A stretch of 64,000 nucleotides of DNA, taken from assembly GCF_001552555.1 (NCBI RefSeq), contig NZ_BCRK01000002.1, forward strand, positions 1 to 64,000. The letters are read 5' to 3'. Positions within the stretch are counted from its first letter, which is position 1. The number at the start of each line of letters is the position of its first letter. The stretch is from Nocardiopsis trehalosi NBRC 14201. GTDB lineage: Bacteria; Actinomycetota; Actinomycetes; Streptosporangiales; Streptosporangiaceae. Of the stretch, positions 8,557 through 17,855 are shown in pieces. The position numbers and the translations under genes are program-made. The notes under the pieces are model-generated. The model saw only the letters and a list, made by a program, of their open reading frames with translations. It was not told the origin of the DNA and did not search any database.

Positions 8557-9765
8557 TCAGCGCCGCCCGACCGCCGCCGCGGCCGTCCGCGCCCCGGGCA
8601 CCGCCGCCGCGGCGGGCACCCCGCCCGGCGCCACCACGGCGCGGTAGTGCCCGATCAGCTCGTCACCGATGACGTCCCAGGTGCGCCCCCGCACCGTCGC
8701 CCGCGCCCGCTCGGCCATGGCCTGCCGCAGCGGGGCGTTGTGGACGAGCCGGCCCACCGCCACCCGCAGCTCGCGCACCGAGTCCGGCGCGTACAGCAGG
8801 CCGTTGTGCTCGGGGATGACCAGGTCCAGCGGGCCGCCCGCCGCGGGCGCCACCACCGGCACGCCCGACGCCAGCGCCTCCTGCACCGCCTGGCAGAACG
8901 TCTCGTCAGCGCCGGTGTGCACGAACACGTCCAGCGAGGCGTGCAGCCGCGACAGCTCCGACCCGGTCCGCTGCCCGGTGAACACCGCGCCGGGCAGCCG
9001 CCGCCGCAGCCGTGCCCGGTCCGGGCCGTCGCCCACCACCACCAGCCGCACCCCGCGCAGCCGCGCCACGTGCGCGAGCAGGTCGACCCGCTTGTCCCGG
9101 GCCAGGCGGCCCACGAACCCGACCAGCACCTCGCCGCCGGGCGCCAGCCCGCGGCGCAGCTCCGCGTCGCGGTGCTCCGGGGCGAAGCGGACGGTGTCCA
9201 CCCCGCGCTGCCACACCGCCAGCCGGGGGAAGTCGCGGTCGGCGAGCTGGCGCAGCGTCGCCGACGACGGCACCAGCGTCCGGTCCACGGCGGCGTGCAG
9301 TCGGCGTAGCAGCGGCCACAGCACCTCGGGCGCCGGGACCCGGTTGCGCGCCGCGACCCCCGGCAGGTCGGTCTGGAACACCGCGACCGTGGGCAGCGCC
9401 CACCGGCGCGCGGCCTCCACCGCCGTGGACCCCAGCAGCGCGGGCGACGCCAGGTGCACGACATCGGGGGCGAAGCCGCGCAGCGCGGCGGCCACCAGCC
9501 GGCGCGCGGGCAGGCCCAGCGCGAACGACCGGTAGCCGGGCAGCGGCACGCTGGGCACCCGCACCACCGGGAACCCGGCGAACGACGCGGGCCCCGCGCC
9601 GGGGGCCAGGATCATGGCGCGGTGGCCGCGCTCGGCCAGGTGCTCGGCGATCCGGCACACCGAGTTCGTGACGCCGTTGACCTGCGGCAGGAACGACTCG
9701 GCCACGATCGCCACGCGCAGCGGGGCGTCCGGGCCGGGGACGGAGGACGGGGGGACCGGGGGCAT
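8557..9765 (-). CDS. GT4-family glycosyltransferase (PimB/MgtA-like)
   Basis: The 402-residue GT-B enzyme starts MPPVPPSSVPGP and then shows LRVAIVAESFLPQVNGVTNSV, the FLPQVNGV loop of mannosyltransferases. The donor domain begins VLVGFVGRLARDKRVDLL and has GADETFCQAVQEALASGVPVVAP with the two conserved Glu residues. It is probably membrane-associated and transfers a hexose, likely mannose, to a glycolipid. The ATG at 9765 follows GGGAGAGCGTC and is preferred over a much longer open frame. It converges with the aminotransferase. Confidence 0.85.
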   Translation of the reverse strand: MPPVPPSSVPGPDAPLRVAIVAESFLPQVNGVTNSVCRIAEHLAERGHRAMILAPGAGPASFAGFPVVRVPSVPLPGYRSFALGLPARRLVAAALRGFAPDVVHLASPALLGSTAVEAARRWALPTVAVFQTDLPGVAARNRVPAPEVLWPLLRRLHAAVDRTLVPSSATLRQLADRDFPRLAVWQRGVDTVRFAPEHRDAELRRGLAPGGEVLVGFVGRLARDKRVDLLAHVARLRGVRLVVVGDGPDRARLRRRLPGAVFTGQRTGSELSRLHASLDVFVHTGADETFCQAVQEALASGVPVVAPAAGGPLDLVIPEHNGLLYAPDSVRELRVAVGRLVHNAPLRQAMAERARATVRGRTWDVIGDELIGHYRAVVAPGGVPAAAAVPGARTAAAAVGRR

Positions 9766-9972
9766 GACGCTCTCCCAACGCCGGGGGCACTCCTGGCCGC
9801 AGGCTAGGCACGGCGCGTGAATGCGCCCGTACCTGCGGTGGGCGCCGGGGCGACGGTTCCCCGCCCGGGACGCGACGGGCGCTCCGGCGGCGTCCGCCCC
9901 CGGCGCGGGGATTGGCCGTAGGATCGCCAACTGTCGTCCCACCCGCCACCCGCGACCCGTCAGGAGCCGACG

Positions 9973-10218
9973 ATGACCCTGGTCGAATGGGCGCAGCACG
10001 TCTGCGCGGAACTCGAACTCCCCGAGGAGATCGTCAAGGCCGACGTCGACCGCATCCTCGACCTCGCCAAGGACGCCGCCCACTCCGTGGCGCGGCCCGC
10101 CGCCCCCCTCACCACCTACCTCGTGGGCATCGCGGTCGGCCGCGGCGCCGACCCGGTCGAGGCCGCCGAGCTGATCGGCCGCCTCTCCCGCGCCCAGGCG
10201 ACCGGCGACGGCGCCTGA
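9973..10218 (+). CDS. DUF6457 family small protein
   Basis: The 81-residue protein contains the conserved pattern of the DUF6457 family: a Trp-starting helix (EWAQHVCAELEL), DVDRILDLAKDAAHSVARPAAPLTTYLVGIAVGRG and a short C-terminal helix. In actinobacteria this domain stands alone or is fused to the molybdenum-cofactor nucleotidyltransferase MobA, so a link to molybdopterin metabolism is often suggested; no Mo gene is adjacent here. A strong hairpin follows directly. Confidence 0.8.
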   Translation: MTLVEWAQHVCAELELPEEIVKADVDRILDLAKDAAHSVARPAAPLTTYLVGIAVGRGADPVEAAELIGRLSRAQATGDGA

Positions 10219-10221
10219 AAC

Positions 10222-10265
10222 ACGCTGGTCATCCGGCCGCCGCACGGCGGCGGCGCAACCAGCGT
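10222..10265. terminator. Nested perfect hairpin after the DUF6457 gene
   Basis: An outer stem ACGCTGGT (10222-10229) with ACCAGCGT (10258-10265) encloses an inner stem GCCGCCG (10236-10242) with CGGCGGC (10245-10251). It sits four bases after the stop codon and is the expected position for a factor-independent terminator. Confidence 0.6.
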
Positions 10266-10421
10266 GTGGAGCAAACGTGACGCGTATGTGACGAATCGCT
10301 GTGAGCCTTTCCGTGTGCGGCACGCCCCGCGCCCGAGCGCCGCCGCCACCCTCCGGAGCACCGCGCACGGGCGGCGGCGGCCGCCCGTCCCCCCACCCCG
10401 GACATCTCAGGGAGTACCACC

Positions 10422-11858
10422 ATGGATGCGCTCCAAGCACTACTCGACCGGATATCAGGCATCGTCTGGGGTCCGTTCGTCCTCATCCCCTTGCTGCTGA
10501 TCACCGGCGTCTACCTGACCATCCGGCTGCGCGGCCTCCAGTTCCGCGTCCTCGGCCACGCGCTGTGGCTGGCCCTCGTGCGCCGCACCGAGGGCGACAA
10601 GGAGGGCAAGGGCGTCGACGGCGACGTGTCGCACTACCAGGCGCTGAGCACGGCGCTGGCCGCCACCGTCGGCGTCGGCAACATCTCCGGCGTCGCGCTG
10701 GCCATCGGCGTCGGCGGCCCCGGCGCGCTGTTCTGGATGTGGGTCACCGGCGTCCTGGGCATGGCGACCAAGTACAGCGAGGCCCTGCTCGGCGTGAAGT
10801 ACCGCCGCCCCGACAACGCGGGCGAGATGAGCGGCGGCCCGATGTTCTACCTCAGCCGCGGCCTCGGCGGCGGGCTGGGCAAGACCCTCGGCCTGCTGTT
10901 CGCCCTCTTCGGCGCGGTGGCCTCGTTCGGCATCGGCAACATGACCCAGGCCAACGCGGTCGCCGGGCAGATCGACGAGGTGTGGAACGTCCCCACCTGG
11001 ATCACCGGCATCGTCCTCGTGGTCATCGTCGCCGCGGTCGTCCTCGGCGGCATCAAGAGCATCGGCCGGTTCGCCTCCGGCGTCGTGCCCCTGATGATCG
11101 TGCTCTACGTGGTCGCCGCCCTGTTCGTGCTGATCGTCAACGTCGGCGCGCTCCCCTCGGCCATCGCCCTCGTCTTCACCGACGCGTTCACCGGCACCGC
11201 CGCGGTCGGCGGCTTCGCCGGGTCGGCGTTCATCATCGCCGTCCAGCAGGGCATGGCGCGCGGCATGTTCTCCAACGAGTCCGGCCTGGGCACCGGCGGC
11301 ATCGCCGCGGCCGCCGCCAAGACCGCCCAGCCGGTCCGCCAGGCCATGGTGTCCATGACGCAGACCTTCATCGACACCATCATCGTCGTCACCATGACCG
11401 GCATGGTCATCATCGTCACCGGCGCGTGGAGCGCCGACGCCAACAGCGGCGACGGTGCGCTGATGACCTCGTGGGCGATGCGGGAGGCGTTCGGCAACGT
11501 GTCGTCGGGGCTCGCCCCGGTCGGCTCCTACGTGGTCGCCATCAGCCTCATCTTCTTCGCCTTCACCACCCTCGTCGGCTGGTGCTACTACGGCGAGCGC
11601 TGCATGGACTTCCTCATCGGCCGCCGCGCGGTGGTGCCCTACCGCCTGGTCTTCGTGGCGGTCGTCTACGTCGGCGCCACCACCGAGCTGACCATCGCCT
11701 GGGGCTTCAGCGACATCGCCAACGGCCTCATGGCGCTGCCCAACCTCGTCGGCCTGCTGCTGCTGTCGCCGATCGTGGTGGCGGAGACCAAGAAGTACTT
11801 CGCCAACCCCGACTGGAAGAACCCCGAGAGCGCGGTCATCAGCGACGTCCGCGACTGA
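10422..11858 (+). CDS. Alanine/glycine:cation symporter (AGCS family)
   Basis: The 478-residue membrane protein has about eleven helices. It shows the AGCS landmarks ALSTALAATVGVGNISGVALAI (residues about 69-90), PGALFWMWVTGVLGMATKYSEALLGVKYR and a GxFSNESGLGTGGIAAAAAKT motif near residue 290. It imports L- or D-alanine or glycine with sodium. The start is supported by CAGGGAG seven bases upstream of ATG. The 156-base leader was examined for a glycine riboswitch, which often controls this family, and none was seen. Confidence 0.92.
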   Translation: MDALQALLDRISGIVWGPFVLIPLLLITGVYLTIRLRGLQFRVLGHALWLALVRRTEGDKEGKGVDGDVSHYQALSTALAATVGVGNISGVALAIGVGGPGALFWMWVTGVLGMATKYSEALLGVKYRRPDNAGEMSGGPMFYLSRGLGGGLGKTLGLLFALFGAVASFGIGNMTQANAVAGQIDEVWNVPTWITGIVLVVIVAAVVLGGIKSIGRFASGVVPLMIVLYVVAALFVLIVNVGALPSAIALVFTDAFTGTAAVGGFAGSAFIIAVQQGMARGMFSNESGLGTGGIAAAAAKTAQPVRQAMVSMTQTFIDTIIVVTMTGMVIIVTGAWSADANSGDGALMTSWAMREAFGNVSSGLAPVGSYVVAISLIFFAFTTLVGWCYYGERCMDFLIGRRAVVPYRLVFVAVVYVGATTELTIAWGFSDIANGLMALPNLVGLLLLSPIVVAETKKYFANPDWKNPESAVISDVRD

Positions 11859-11879
11859 CCCGCCCGCCCGCGACGGGGT

Positions 11880-11899
11880 GCCCCGCCAGCCGGCGGGGC
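11880..11899. terminator. Convergent hairpin between symporter and thiD
   Basis: GCCCCGCC (11880-11887) and GGCGGGGC (11892-11899) form a perfect 8-bp stem with a four-base loop, placed between two converging stop codons. Confidence 0.5.
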
Positions 11900-11913
11900 G
11901 CCCCGCCGCGCGT

Positions 11914-12726
11914 TCAGGCCGCCGCCCACCAGGCGTGGAAGTGGTGGACCGGGCCCTTGCCGGTGCCCGCGTCGAGGAGGTCGGCGTGGCGCAGCGCCTC
12001 GGTGAGGTAGGCCTTGGCGTCGCGGACCGCCGCGGGGAAGCCGTCGCGCCGGGGGCGCAGGGCGGCGATGGCCGACGACAGCGTGCACCCCGTGCCGTGC
12101 GTGTTCCGCGTCGCCACGCGCTCGGCGGAGAACAGCTCGGCGGTGCCGTCGCGCCCGACGAGCAGGTCGGTGCTGCGCGGGCCGCCCAGGTGGCCGCCCT
12201 TCAGCAGCACCCGGCGGGCGCCCAGCTCCAGCAGCCGGTCGGCCTGGCGGCGCATGGCGTCGAGGCCGTCCGCCTCGGCCGTGCCGAGCAGGTCGGCGGC
12301 CTCGGGCAGGTTGGGGGTGACCAGGTCGGCGCGCGGCAGCAGTTCGGCGCGCACCGCCTCGACCGCCTCCGCCGCCAGCAGGCGGTCGCCGCTCTTGGCG
12401 ACCATGACGGGGTCGAGCACGACGTGCGGCGGCCGGTAGGTGTCGAGCGCCTTGACCACGGCGGCCACCACGTCGGCCGTGGCGAGCATGCCGATCTTCA
12501 CGGCGTCCACCCGGGCGTCCGCCAGCAGGGTGTCGAGCTGGTGGGCGACGAAGTCCGCCGGCACCTCCAGCACCCCGGTCACCCCGCGGGTCGACTGGGC
12601 GGTGAGCGCCGTGATCACCGTCATGCCGTACCCGCCGAGGGCGGAGAACGCCTTCAGGTCGGCCTGGACGCCGGCACCCCCGCTGGGGTCGCTGCCGGCG
12701 ATGGACAGGATGTTGGGTCCGCTCAC
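11914..12726 (-). CDS. thiD: Hydroxymethylpyrimidine/phosphomethylpyrimidine kinase
   Basis: ThiD phosphorylates HMP and HMP-P to HMP-PP for thiamine synthesis in the cytoplasm. The 270-residue ribokinase-like protein starts [21 protein letters not shown], the ThiD signature. It contains [13 protein letters not shown] and ends with the anion-hole motif [14 protein letters not shown], which holds the catalytic Cys/Asp region. The start is GTG at 12726 with GAAGGA directly upstream. That ribosome site lies at the 3' edge of a TPP riboswitch, so translation is expected to fall when thiamine pyrophosphate is plentiful. It is monofunctional here, without a ThiE fusion. Confidence 0.95.
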   Translation of the reverse strand: MSGPNILSIAGSDPSGGAGVQADLKAFSALGGYGMTVITALTAQSTRGVTGVLEVPADFVAHQLDTLLADARVDAVKIGMLATADVVAAVVKALDTYRPPHVVLDPVMVAKSGDRLLAAEAVEAVRAELLPRADLVTPNLPEAADLLGTAEADGLDAMRRQADRLLELGARRVLLKGGHLGGPRSTDLLVGRDGTAELFSAERVATRNTHGTGCTLSSAIAALRPRRDGFPAAVRDAKAYLTEALRHADLLDAGTGKGPVHHFHAWWAAA

Positions 12727-12731
12727 GGGCG

Positions 12732-12812
12732 TTCCTTCGCTAGTACGAGCTAGATCAGGTTCGACGGGTGTGTTCTCAGCCGGAGAGGTCTGGCCCTCCG
12801 GCACCCCGCGCC
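12732..12812 (-). promoter_or_regulatory. TPP (THI-element) riboswitch controlling thiD
   Basis: On the minus strand the leader contains the THI-box landmarks in order. These are a GCGGGGTGCC opening stem (complement of about 12801-12811), the invariant CTGAGA (complement of 12774-12779), AACCTGATCTAG (complement of 12750-12761) and the closing TAGCGAAGGA. The last includes the ribosome site of thiD. It senses thiamine pyrophosphate; the overlap with the Shine-Dalgarno region indicates translational control. Confidence 0.95.
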
Positions 12813-12910
12813 TTGGTTCGCGCCCACAATGTCTCACACCGCGTGTCCCGCACCGCCCTCGGGGCGGCGCAACGGGGGGGAGGGCCTCCGGGGGGTCCGC
12901 GTCCGCCCGG

Positions 12911-14455
12911 TCAGGCCGGGCGCAGCGTCTCCAGGACGGCGGCGCGCTGGTCGGCGGTGGCCTCCCAGCGGTCGGCGGGCGCGCTGAACAGCGCCATCGC
13001 CGCGCGGCCGTCCGCCGCGCGCACCAGCACCGCCGTCGACACCGCGGCCCGGCCGTCCTCGGTCGACTCGTACGTCCAGCGCGCGGCCGCGCCGCCGGGG
13101 GAGTCGTCCTCCTCCAGGGTGATGGTGCGGAACCCCGGCGCGCCGGTGCGCGCGTCCGCCGCCGCCTCCAGGTGCTCCAGCGGGGACCGGTCGGCCAGGT
13201 CGACCGGTTCCAGGCGGACGGTCGCGGCGCCGTCGGGGGCCGCGGCGGTGAGGACGCCGTCGGCGTCGTCGTGCGTCCAGTCCTCGGGCAGCGCCAGGCG
13301 GAACCCGGCGCCGGCGCGCTCCGCGTAGCCGTCGGGGACCGGGGGCCGGACCGCGTTGGCGCTGTCGGCCTCGGTGCTCTGCGCGGAGGGCTCGGGCTCC
13401 GGCTCGTCGGGGATCAGCACGCTCGACAGGTACTCCACCAGCAGCGGGGCCAGGATCAGCGTGATGAGCCCCGCCACCAGCGACACCAGCAGCCGGACCC
13501 AGCCGCGCCGGCCCAGCCCGCCCGCCGCGGGCGCGGTGGCCGGGGAGGCCGGAGCGGGGGCCGCCGGGCCGGAGGCCGCGGCGTGCACCGGCAGGCCGCC
13601 GGAGACGTCCAGCCGGGTGGGCGTGGCGTCGTCGGCGGAGGTGCCGTCGACCACCCGTGCCAGGGCGGCGTCCAGCGCCGACCCGCCCAGCCGGTGGTCG
13701 GGGTCGCGCTGCAGCATGCCGTTGAGCACCGGTCGCAGCGGGCCCGCGCGCCGCGGCGTGTCGGGCAGCTCGGCCATCGCCGCGTTCAGCCGGGCCGCTG
13801 TGGACGGCCGGTCGTAGGCGGCCCGCCCCTCGACCGCGTAGTACAGGGTGGCGCCGAGCGACCACACGTCGGCGGCCGGGGTCATGGCGTTCTCGGCCAG
13901 CCGCTCGGGCGCCACGTAGCCGGGGGAGCCCGGGAGGCGCCCGGTCAGGGTCAGCCGGTCCTCGCTGTCGGACACCGCGATGCCGAAGTCCGACAGCACC
14001 GCGCGCCCGTCCGGCAGCAGCATGACGTTGCCCGGCTTCACGTCGCGGTGCAGCACCCCCGCGCGGTGCGCGGTGCGCAGCGCGTCGAAGAGCTGCCGGC
14101 CGATCTCGGCCGTCCGCCGCGGCGACAGCGGGCCGTCCTCGGCCACCACCCGGTCCAGCGGGCGGCCCGTCATCAGCTCCATCACGATCCACGGCCGACC
14201 GCCCTCGCGCAGCACGTCGTGGACGGTCACGATCGAGGGGTGGCCGCTCAGCCCCGCGCAGATGCGGGCCTCGCGCATGGTCCGCGCCAGCAGCTCCTCG
14301 CGCGTGGCCGGGTCGAGGCCGCGGGCGACCCGCACCTCCTTGATCGCCACCCGGCGGTGCAGCAGCTCGTCCTCGGCCCGCCACACCGTGCCCATGCCGC
14401 CCTGGCCTATCGGTTCGAGGAGCCGATAGCGGTCGGCGAGGACGTGGGAGGCCAT
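12911..14455 (-). CDS. Transmembrane Ser/Thr protein kinase
   Basis: This 514-residue eukaryote-type kinase (PknB-like) has an N-terminal catalytic domain. Visible elements are the Gly loop GQGGMG (17-22), ATP Lys39 in VAIKEV, catalytic HRDVKPGN (Asp138), DFG (156-158) and a GSPGYVAPE activation segment. A Pro/Ala linker and one membrane helix near residues 330-352 (RLLVSLVAGLITLILAPLL) follow. The extracytoplasmic domain of about 160 residues is not of PASTA type and resembles a lipoprotein-like ligand domain. It presumably transmits an envelope signal to cytoplasmic substrates. It is transcribed alone; the signal and substrates are unknown. Confidence 0.92.
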   Translation of the reverse strand: MASHVLADRYRLLEPIGQGGMGTVWRAEDELLHRRVAIKEVRVARGLDPATREELLARTMREARICAGLSGHPSIVTVHDVLREGGRPWIVMELMTGRPLDRVVAEDGPLSPRRTAEIGRQLFDALRTAHRAGVLHRDVKPGNVMLLPDGRAVLSDFGIAVSDSEDRLTLTGRLPGSPGYVAPERLAENAMTPAADVWSLGATLYYAVEGRAAYDRPSTAARLNAAMAELPDTPRRAGPLRPVLNGMLQRDPDHRLGGSALDAALARVVDGTSADDATPTRLDVSGGLPVHAAASGPAAPAPASPATAPAAGGLGRRGWVRLLVSLVAGLITLILAPLLVEYLSSVLIPDEPEPEPSAQSTEADSANAVRPPVPDGYAERAGAGFRLALPEDWTHDDADGVLTAAAPDGAATVRLEPVDLADRSPLEHLEAAADARTGAPGFRTITLEEDDSPGGAAARWTYESTEDGRAAVSTAVLVRAADGRAAMALFSAPADRWEATADQRAAVLETLRPA

Positions 14456-14534
14456 GGTCCCCGACCTTAGCGTCCGGGGCCGCCCATGGGCACGGGCGGC
14501 CGCCCCCCTTCCCGGTCGCCCCGCGCGGCGCCGG

Positions 14535-16208
14535 TCAGCCCCGCGCGGCCCCGCCGCGCGCCACCCCGGCGGCCCACCGGTAGTCCTGCTTGCCGACGGC
14601 CGTGCGCCGCACCTCCGCCACGACGTGGACCGATCGCGGCACCTTGAACCCCGCCAACCGGGTGCGGCAGAACGCCCGCAGCGCCTCGTCGCCCGGCCGC
14701 CGCCCCGGGGCGAGCGCCACCACCGCCGCGACCCGCTGGCCCAGCCGCTCGTCCGGCGCCGCCACCACGATGGCGTCGTCCACGCCCGGGTGGGCCTTGA
14801 GCACCGACTCGACCTCCTCGGCGTACACCTTCTCCCCGCCGGTGTTGATCACCGCCGCACCCCGGCCGAGCAGCACGATCGTCCCGTCGGCGGCGACCGT
14901 CCCGTAGTCGCCGGCCATCACCCAGCGCCGCCCGTCGGGCCCCGTGGGGAACGTGGCGGCCGTCTTCACCGGATCGTTGTAGTAGCCGAGGGGAATCCGC
15001 CCCGTGCGGGCGATGCGGCCGATGCGCCCCGTGCCCGCCGGCAGCGGGCGCAGCCGCTCGTCGAGGACCGCGACGCTGTGCCCCATGGTGAACCGGGGCT
15101 CGGCGCCGCCGCCGTCGGCCGCCCCGCACACCCCGGTCTCCGTTCCGCCGTAGCTGTCGTGGACCGCGACGCCGCCGCGCCACGCCCGCCACAGCTCGCG
15201 CACGGCCGGGGTCAGCGGGGTGCCGCCCGAGGTGACCCGGGACAGCCGCGGGCACCGGTCGGGGGCGGTGAGCAGGTGCCGCGCGAGCGGCCGGGCCATG
15301 GCGTCGCCGACGAGCTGGAGCTGGTCGGCCCCGGTGCGGTCGGCCAGGTCCACCACGCGCGCGGCGTCGAAGGTCCGGTCGGTGTTGAGGACGACCGTGC
15401 CGCCCGACAGCAGCACGCTCAGCGCGTTCCACTGCCCGGCCGCGTGCATGAGCGGGCCCAGCACCAGCATCCGGGTGGGGCGGGTCTCCCGCGCCCGCGC
15501 CCCGACCTCCTCGGGCGACGCGGCGCGCGGCGCCCCGGGGCCGCGGCGCTCCAGGGCCGCGTGGAACACGTCGGCCTGCCGCCACATCACCCCCTTGGGC
15601 ACCCCCGTGGTGCCGCCGGTGTAGAGCAGGTAGCGGTCGTCCCCGGAGGTCGGCGGCAGCTCGACCGGCGGCGCCGCGGCGAGCGCGGCCTCGTAGTCGG
15701 CGCCCGCCACCGGCGCCGGGCCGGAGCCGTCGTCGAGGAGCAGCACGTGCCGCAGCCGGGGCAGGCCGGGCAGCAGCCCGGCGATCGGGCCGGCCAGCGA
15801 GCGCTCGCATACGAGCGCCACCGCGTCGGAGTCGGCGAGGACGTGCCGCAGCTCGCCCGCGACGTAGCGGTAGTTCACGTTGACCGGGACGGCGCCGGCG
15901 CGCAGCGCCCCGAACGCGGTCTCCAGCCATTCGGCGCGGTTGAACGCGAGCACGGCGACGTGCTCGCCGGGCCGCACGCCCGACGCGGCGAGGTGCCGGG
16001 CGACGCGGGTCGCCCGCGCGTCGAGCGCGGCGTAGTCGAGCCGCCGCCCGCCCGCGAGGACCGCGTCGCGGTCCGGGACGGCGGCGGCCACCGCCGCCAG
16101 CAGCCGCGCCAGCGCCAGCGGGCCCGCCTCCGGGCGGTCGCCGCCGCCTGCGCTGTCGGCGTGGCCGGTGCCGCCGGTGCGGTCGGTGCGCGAGGTCGTG
16201 TCGGTCAT
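14535..16208 (-). CDS. Acyl-CoA synthetase (FadD-type, AMP-forming)
   Basis: The 557-residue ANL-superfamily enzyme activates a carboxylic acid to its CoA thioester via an acyl-adenylate. The AMP-binding motif is LLYTGGTTGVPKGVMWRQAD. Then come the A5-like SYGGTETG, the hinge GRIPLGYYNDPVKTA with GDYG, and the C-terminal catalytic Lys in RRTAVGKQDYRWA. The YTGGTTGxPKGVMW form is typical of FadD19/FadD17-like ligases that take long-chain or steroid side-chain acids, so a bulky fatty substrate is likely. ATG 16208 was chosen over an upstream in-frame Met at 16274 by similarity of length. Confidence 0.85.
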   Translation of the reverse strand: MTDTTSRTDRTGGTGHADSAGGGDRPEAGPLALARLLAAVAAAVPDRDAVLAGGRRLDYAALDARATRVARHLAASGVRPGEHVAVLAFNRAEWLETAFGALRAGAVPVNVNYRYVAGELRHVLADSDAVALVCERSLAGPIAGLLPGLPRLRHVLLLDDGSGPAPVAGADYEAALAAAPPVELPPTSGDDRYLLYTGGTTGVPKGVMWRQADVFHAALERRGPGAPRAASPEEVGARARETRPTRMLVLGPLMHAAGQWNALSVLLSGGTVVLNTDRTFDAARVVDLADRTGADQLQLVGDAMARPLARHLLTAPDRCPRLSRVTSGGTPLTPAVRELWRAWRGGVAVHDSYGGTETGVCGAADGGGAEPRFTMGHSVAVLDERLRPLPAGTGRIGRIARTGRIPLGYYNDPVKTAATFPTGPDGRRWVMAGDYGTVAADGTIVLLGRGAAVINTGGEKVYAEEVESVLKAHPGVDDAIVVAAPDERLGQRVAAVVALAPGRRPGDEALRAFCRTRLAGFKVPRSVHVVAEVRRTAVGKQDYRWAAGVARGGAARG

Positions 16209-16465
16209 GGCTCCCCCAGTCCTCCGGTGTACCCGCCGAGGGTCATGAGGTCCGATCCTGAGGCTATGGAGCACGTCACAGCAGGGCGGGGGGTGCCTTG
16301 GCGGTCCGCGCCGGGGCCCGGAGACGCGCGGCGGAGCGCGGAGCCGCCGCCCGCCGCCCGCCGGGAGCGGCCGACCGGCGCGGCCCCCGGGGCGCCCGGC
16401 CCCCCTTGATTCGCGCGGTGCCTTCTGTTCTCCTGCTGGAGGCCGCCCGCGCGGGCGCTTCGCAG

Positions 16466-16492
16466 GATCACCGAGCGGGTATCCACGTGATC
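16466..16492. promoter_or_regulatory. Possible operator in the acyl-CoA synthetase/rocD divergent region
   Basis: GATCAC (16466-16471) and GTGATC (16487-16492) form an inverted repeat with a 15-base spacer, 35 bases before rocD. The divergent gap 16209-16527 shows no gene. Assignment as a regulatory site is inference only. Confidence 0.25.
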
Positions 16493-16527
16493 GACACCAC
16501 GATCAACGGCGATCGAAGGGAACCTGG

Positions 16528-17805
16528 ATGAGCGACACCCGCCCTCTGGGACGACGGGACTCCGGCGGCGACCCCGCCGGTCCGGCCATCTCGACCACCG
16601 ACCACATCGGCCTGGCCGAGACCCACTCCGCCCACAACTACAACCCGCTGCCCGTCGTGATCGCCGAAGGCGAGGGCGCGTGGGTCACCGACGTCGAGGG
16701 GCGCCGCCTCCTCGACTGCCTCGCCGGCTACTCCGCGATGAACTTCGGCCACCGCAACCCCGAACTGCTCGCGGCGGCCCACCGGCAGCTCGACCGCGTC
16801 ACCCTCACCAGCCGCGCGTTCTACAACGACCAGTTCGCCCCGTTCGTCAGCGCCCTGTCCGGCCTGGTCGGCAAGGACCGGGTGCTGCCCATGAACACCG
16901 GCGCCGAGGCGGTCGAGACCGGTATCAAGCTCGCCCGCCGGTGGGCCTACGACGTCAAGGGCGTGCCCGACGGCGAGGCCACGATCATCGTCGCGGGCGG
17001 CAACTTCCACGGCCGCACCACCACCATCATCTCCTTCTCCGAGGACCCCGAGGCCTACGGCGGCTTCGGCCCCTACACCCCCGGCTTCCGCGTCGTGCCC
17101 TACGGCGACGCCGCCGCCATCGCCGCCGCCATCGACGCCACCACGGCCGCCGTCCTCATCGAGCCCGTCCAGGGCGAGGCCGGCGTCATCGTGCCGCCGC
17201 CCGACTACCTGCCGCGCGTGCGCGAGCTGTGCGACCGCGAACGCGTCCTGCTCATCGCCGACGAGGTCCAGTCCGGCCTCGGCCGCACCGGCACCGTCCG
17301 CGCCTGCGAGCACACCGGTGTCACCGCCGACGTCTACCTGTTCGGCAAGGCCCTGGGCGGCGGCATCCTGCCGGTGTCGGCGGTGGTCGCCGACACCGAC
17401 GTGCTCGGCGTCATCCGCCCCGGCCAGCACGGCAGCACCTTCGGCGGCAACCCGCTGGCCTGCGCCATGGGCCGCACCGTCGTGGGCATGCTCGCCGACG
17501 GCCCCTACCTGGAGAACGCCCGCCGCCTCGGCGAGGTGCTGCGCGCCCGCCTCAAGGGCCTCGTCGGCGACGGGGTCGTGGCCACCCGCTCCATCGGCCT
17601 GTGGGCGGGCATCGACGTCGACCCCGCCCTGGCCGGCGGGCGCGAGCTGTGCGAGCGCCTCCTCGCACGCGGCGTGCTGGTGAAGGACACCCACGGTTCG
17701 ACCATCCGGCTGTCGCCGCCCCTGTCCATCAGCGAGGACGACCTCGGCTGGGGCCTGGACCAGCTCGACGCGGTCCTCACCGACCTGCGCGCCGCCCGCG
17801 CCTGA
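16528..17805 (+). CDS. rocD: Ornithine--oxo-acid transaminase
   Basis: The 425-residue class III aminotransferase converts ornithine and 2-oxoglutarate to glutamate semialdehyde and glutamate in arginine catabolism. Characteristic residues are HNYNPLPVVIAEGEGAWV near the start, NTGAEAVETGIKLAR, GNFHGRTTTIISFS, EPVQGEAGVIVPP, LLIADEVQSGLGRTG (PLP Asp) and the Schiff-base Lys in LFGKALGGGILPVSA. The HxYxPLPVVIxxGxG opening separates RocD from acetylornithine aminotransferase. GATCGAAGGGAACCTGG precedes the ATG. It is followed by a strong terminator and stands alone, without rocA or rocE. Confidence 0.93.
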   Translation: MSDTRPLGRRDSGGDPAGPAISTTDHIGLAETHSAHNYNPLPVVIAEGEGAWVTDVEGRRLLDCLAGYSAMNFGHRNPELLAAAHRQLDRVTLTSRAFYNDQFAPFVSALSGLVGKDRVLPMNTGAEAVETGIKLARRWAYDVKGVPDGEATIIVAGGNFHGRTTTIISFSEDPEAYGGFGPYTPGFRVVPYGDAAAIAAAIDATTAAVLIEPVQGEAGVIVPPPDYLPRVRELCDRERVLLIADEVQSGLGRTGTVRACEHTGVTADVYLFGKALGGGILPVSAVVADTDVLGVIRPGQHGSTFGGNPLACAMGRTVVGMLADGPYLENARRLGEVLRARLKGLVGDGVVATRSIGLWAGIDVDPALAGGRELCERLLARGVLVKDTHGSTIRLSPPLSISEDDLGWGLDQLDAVLTDLRAARA

Positions 17806-17809
17806 CCCC

Positions 17810-17841
17810 GCGCGGCGGAGGGGCCCGCCCCTCCGCCGCGC
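17810..17841. terminator. Bidirectional 15-bp perfect hairpin
   Basis: GCGCGGCGGAGGGGC (17810-17824) pairs perfectly with GCCCCTCCGCCGCGC (17827-17841) around a two-base loop, between converging rocD and the SGNH hydrolase gene. It is the strongest hairpin noticed in the window. Confidence 0.75.
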
Positions 17842-17855
17842 CCGGCCGGCGCGGG

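Noticed and set aside
10266..10421. Possible glycine riboswitch before the alanine/glycine symporter
   Set aside because: The conserved glycine aptamer motifs were not found on inspection.
16209..16527. Possible small gene in the acyl-CoA synthetase/rocD gap
   Set aside because: The only open frame (16298-16531) is Arg/Ala-rich, without a ribosome site, and overlaps the rocD start.
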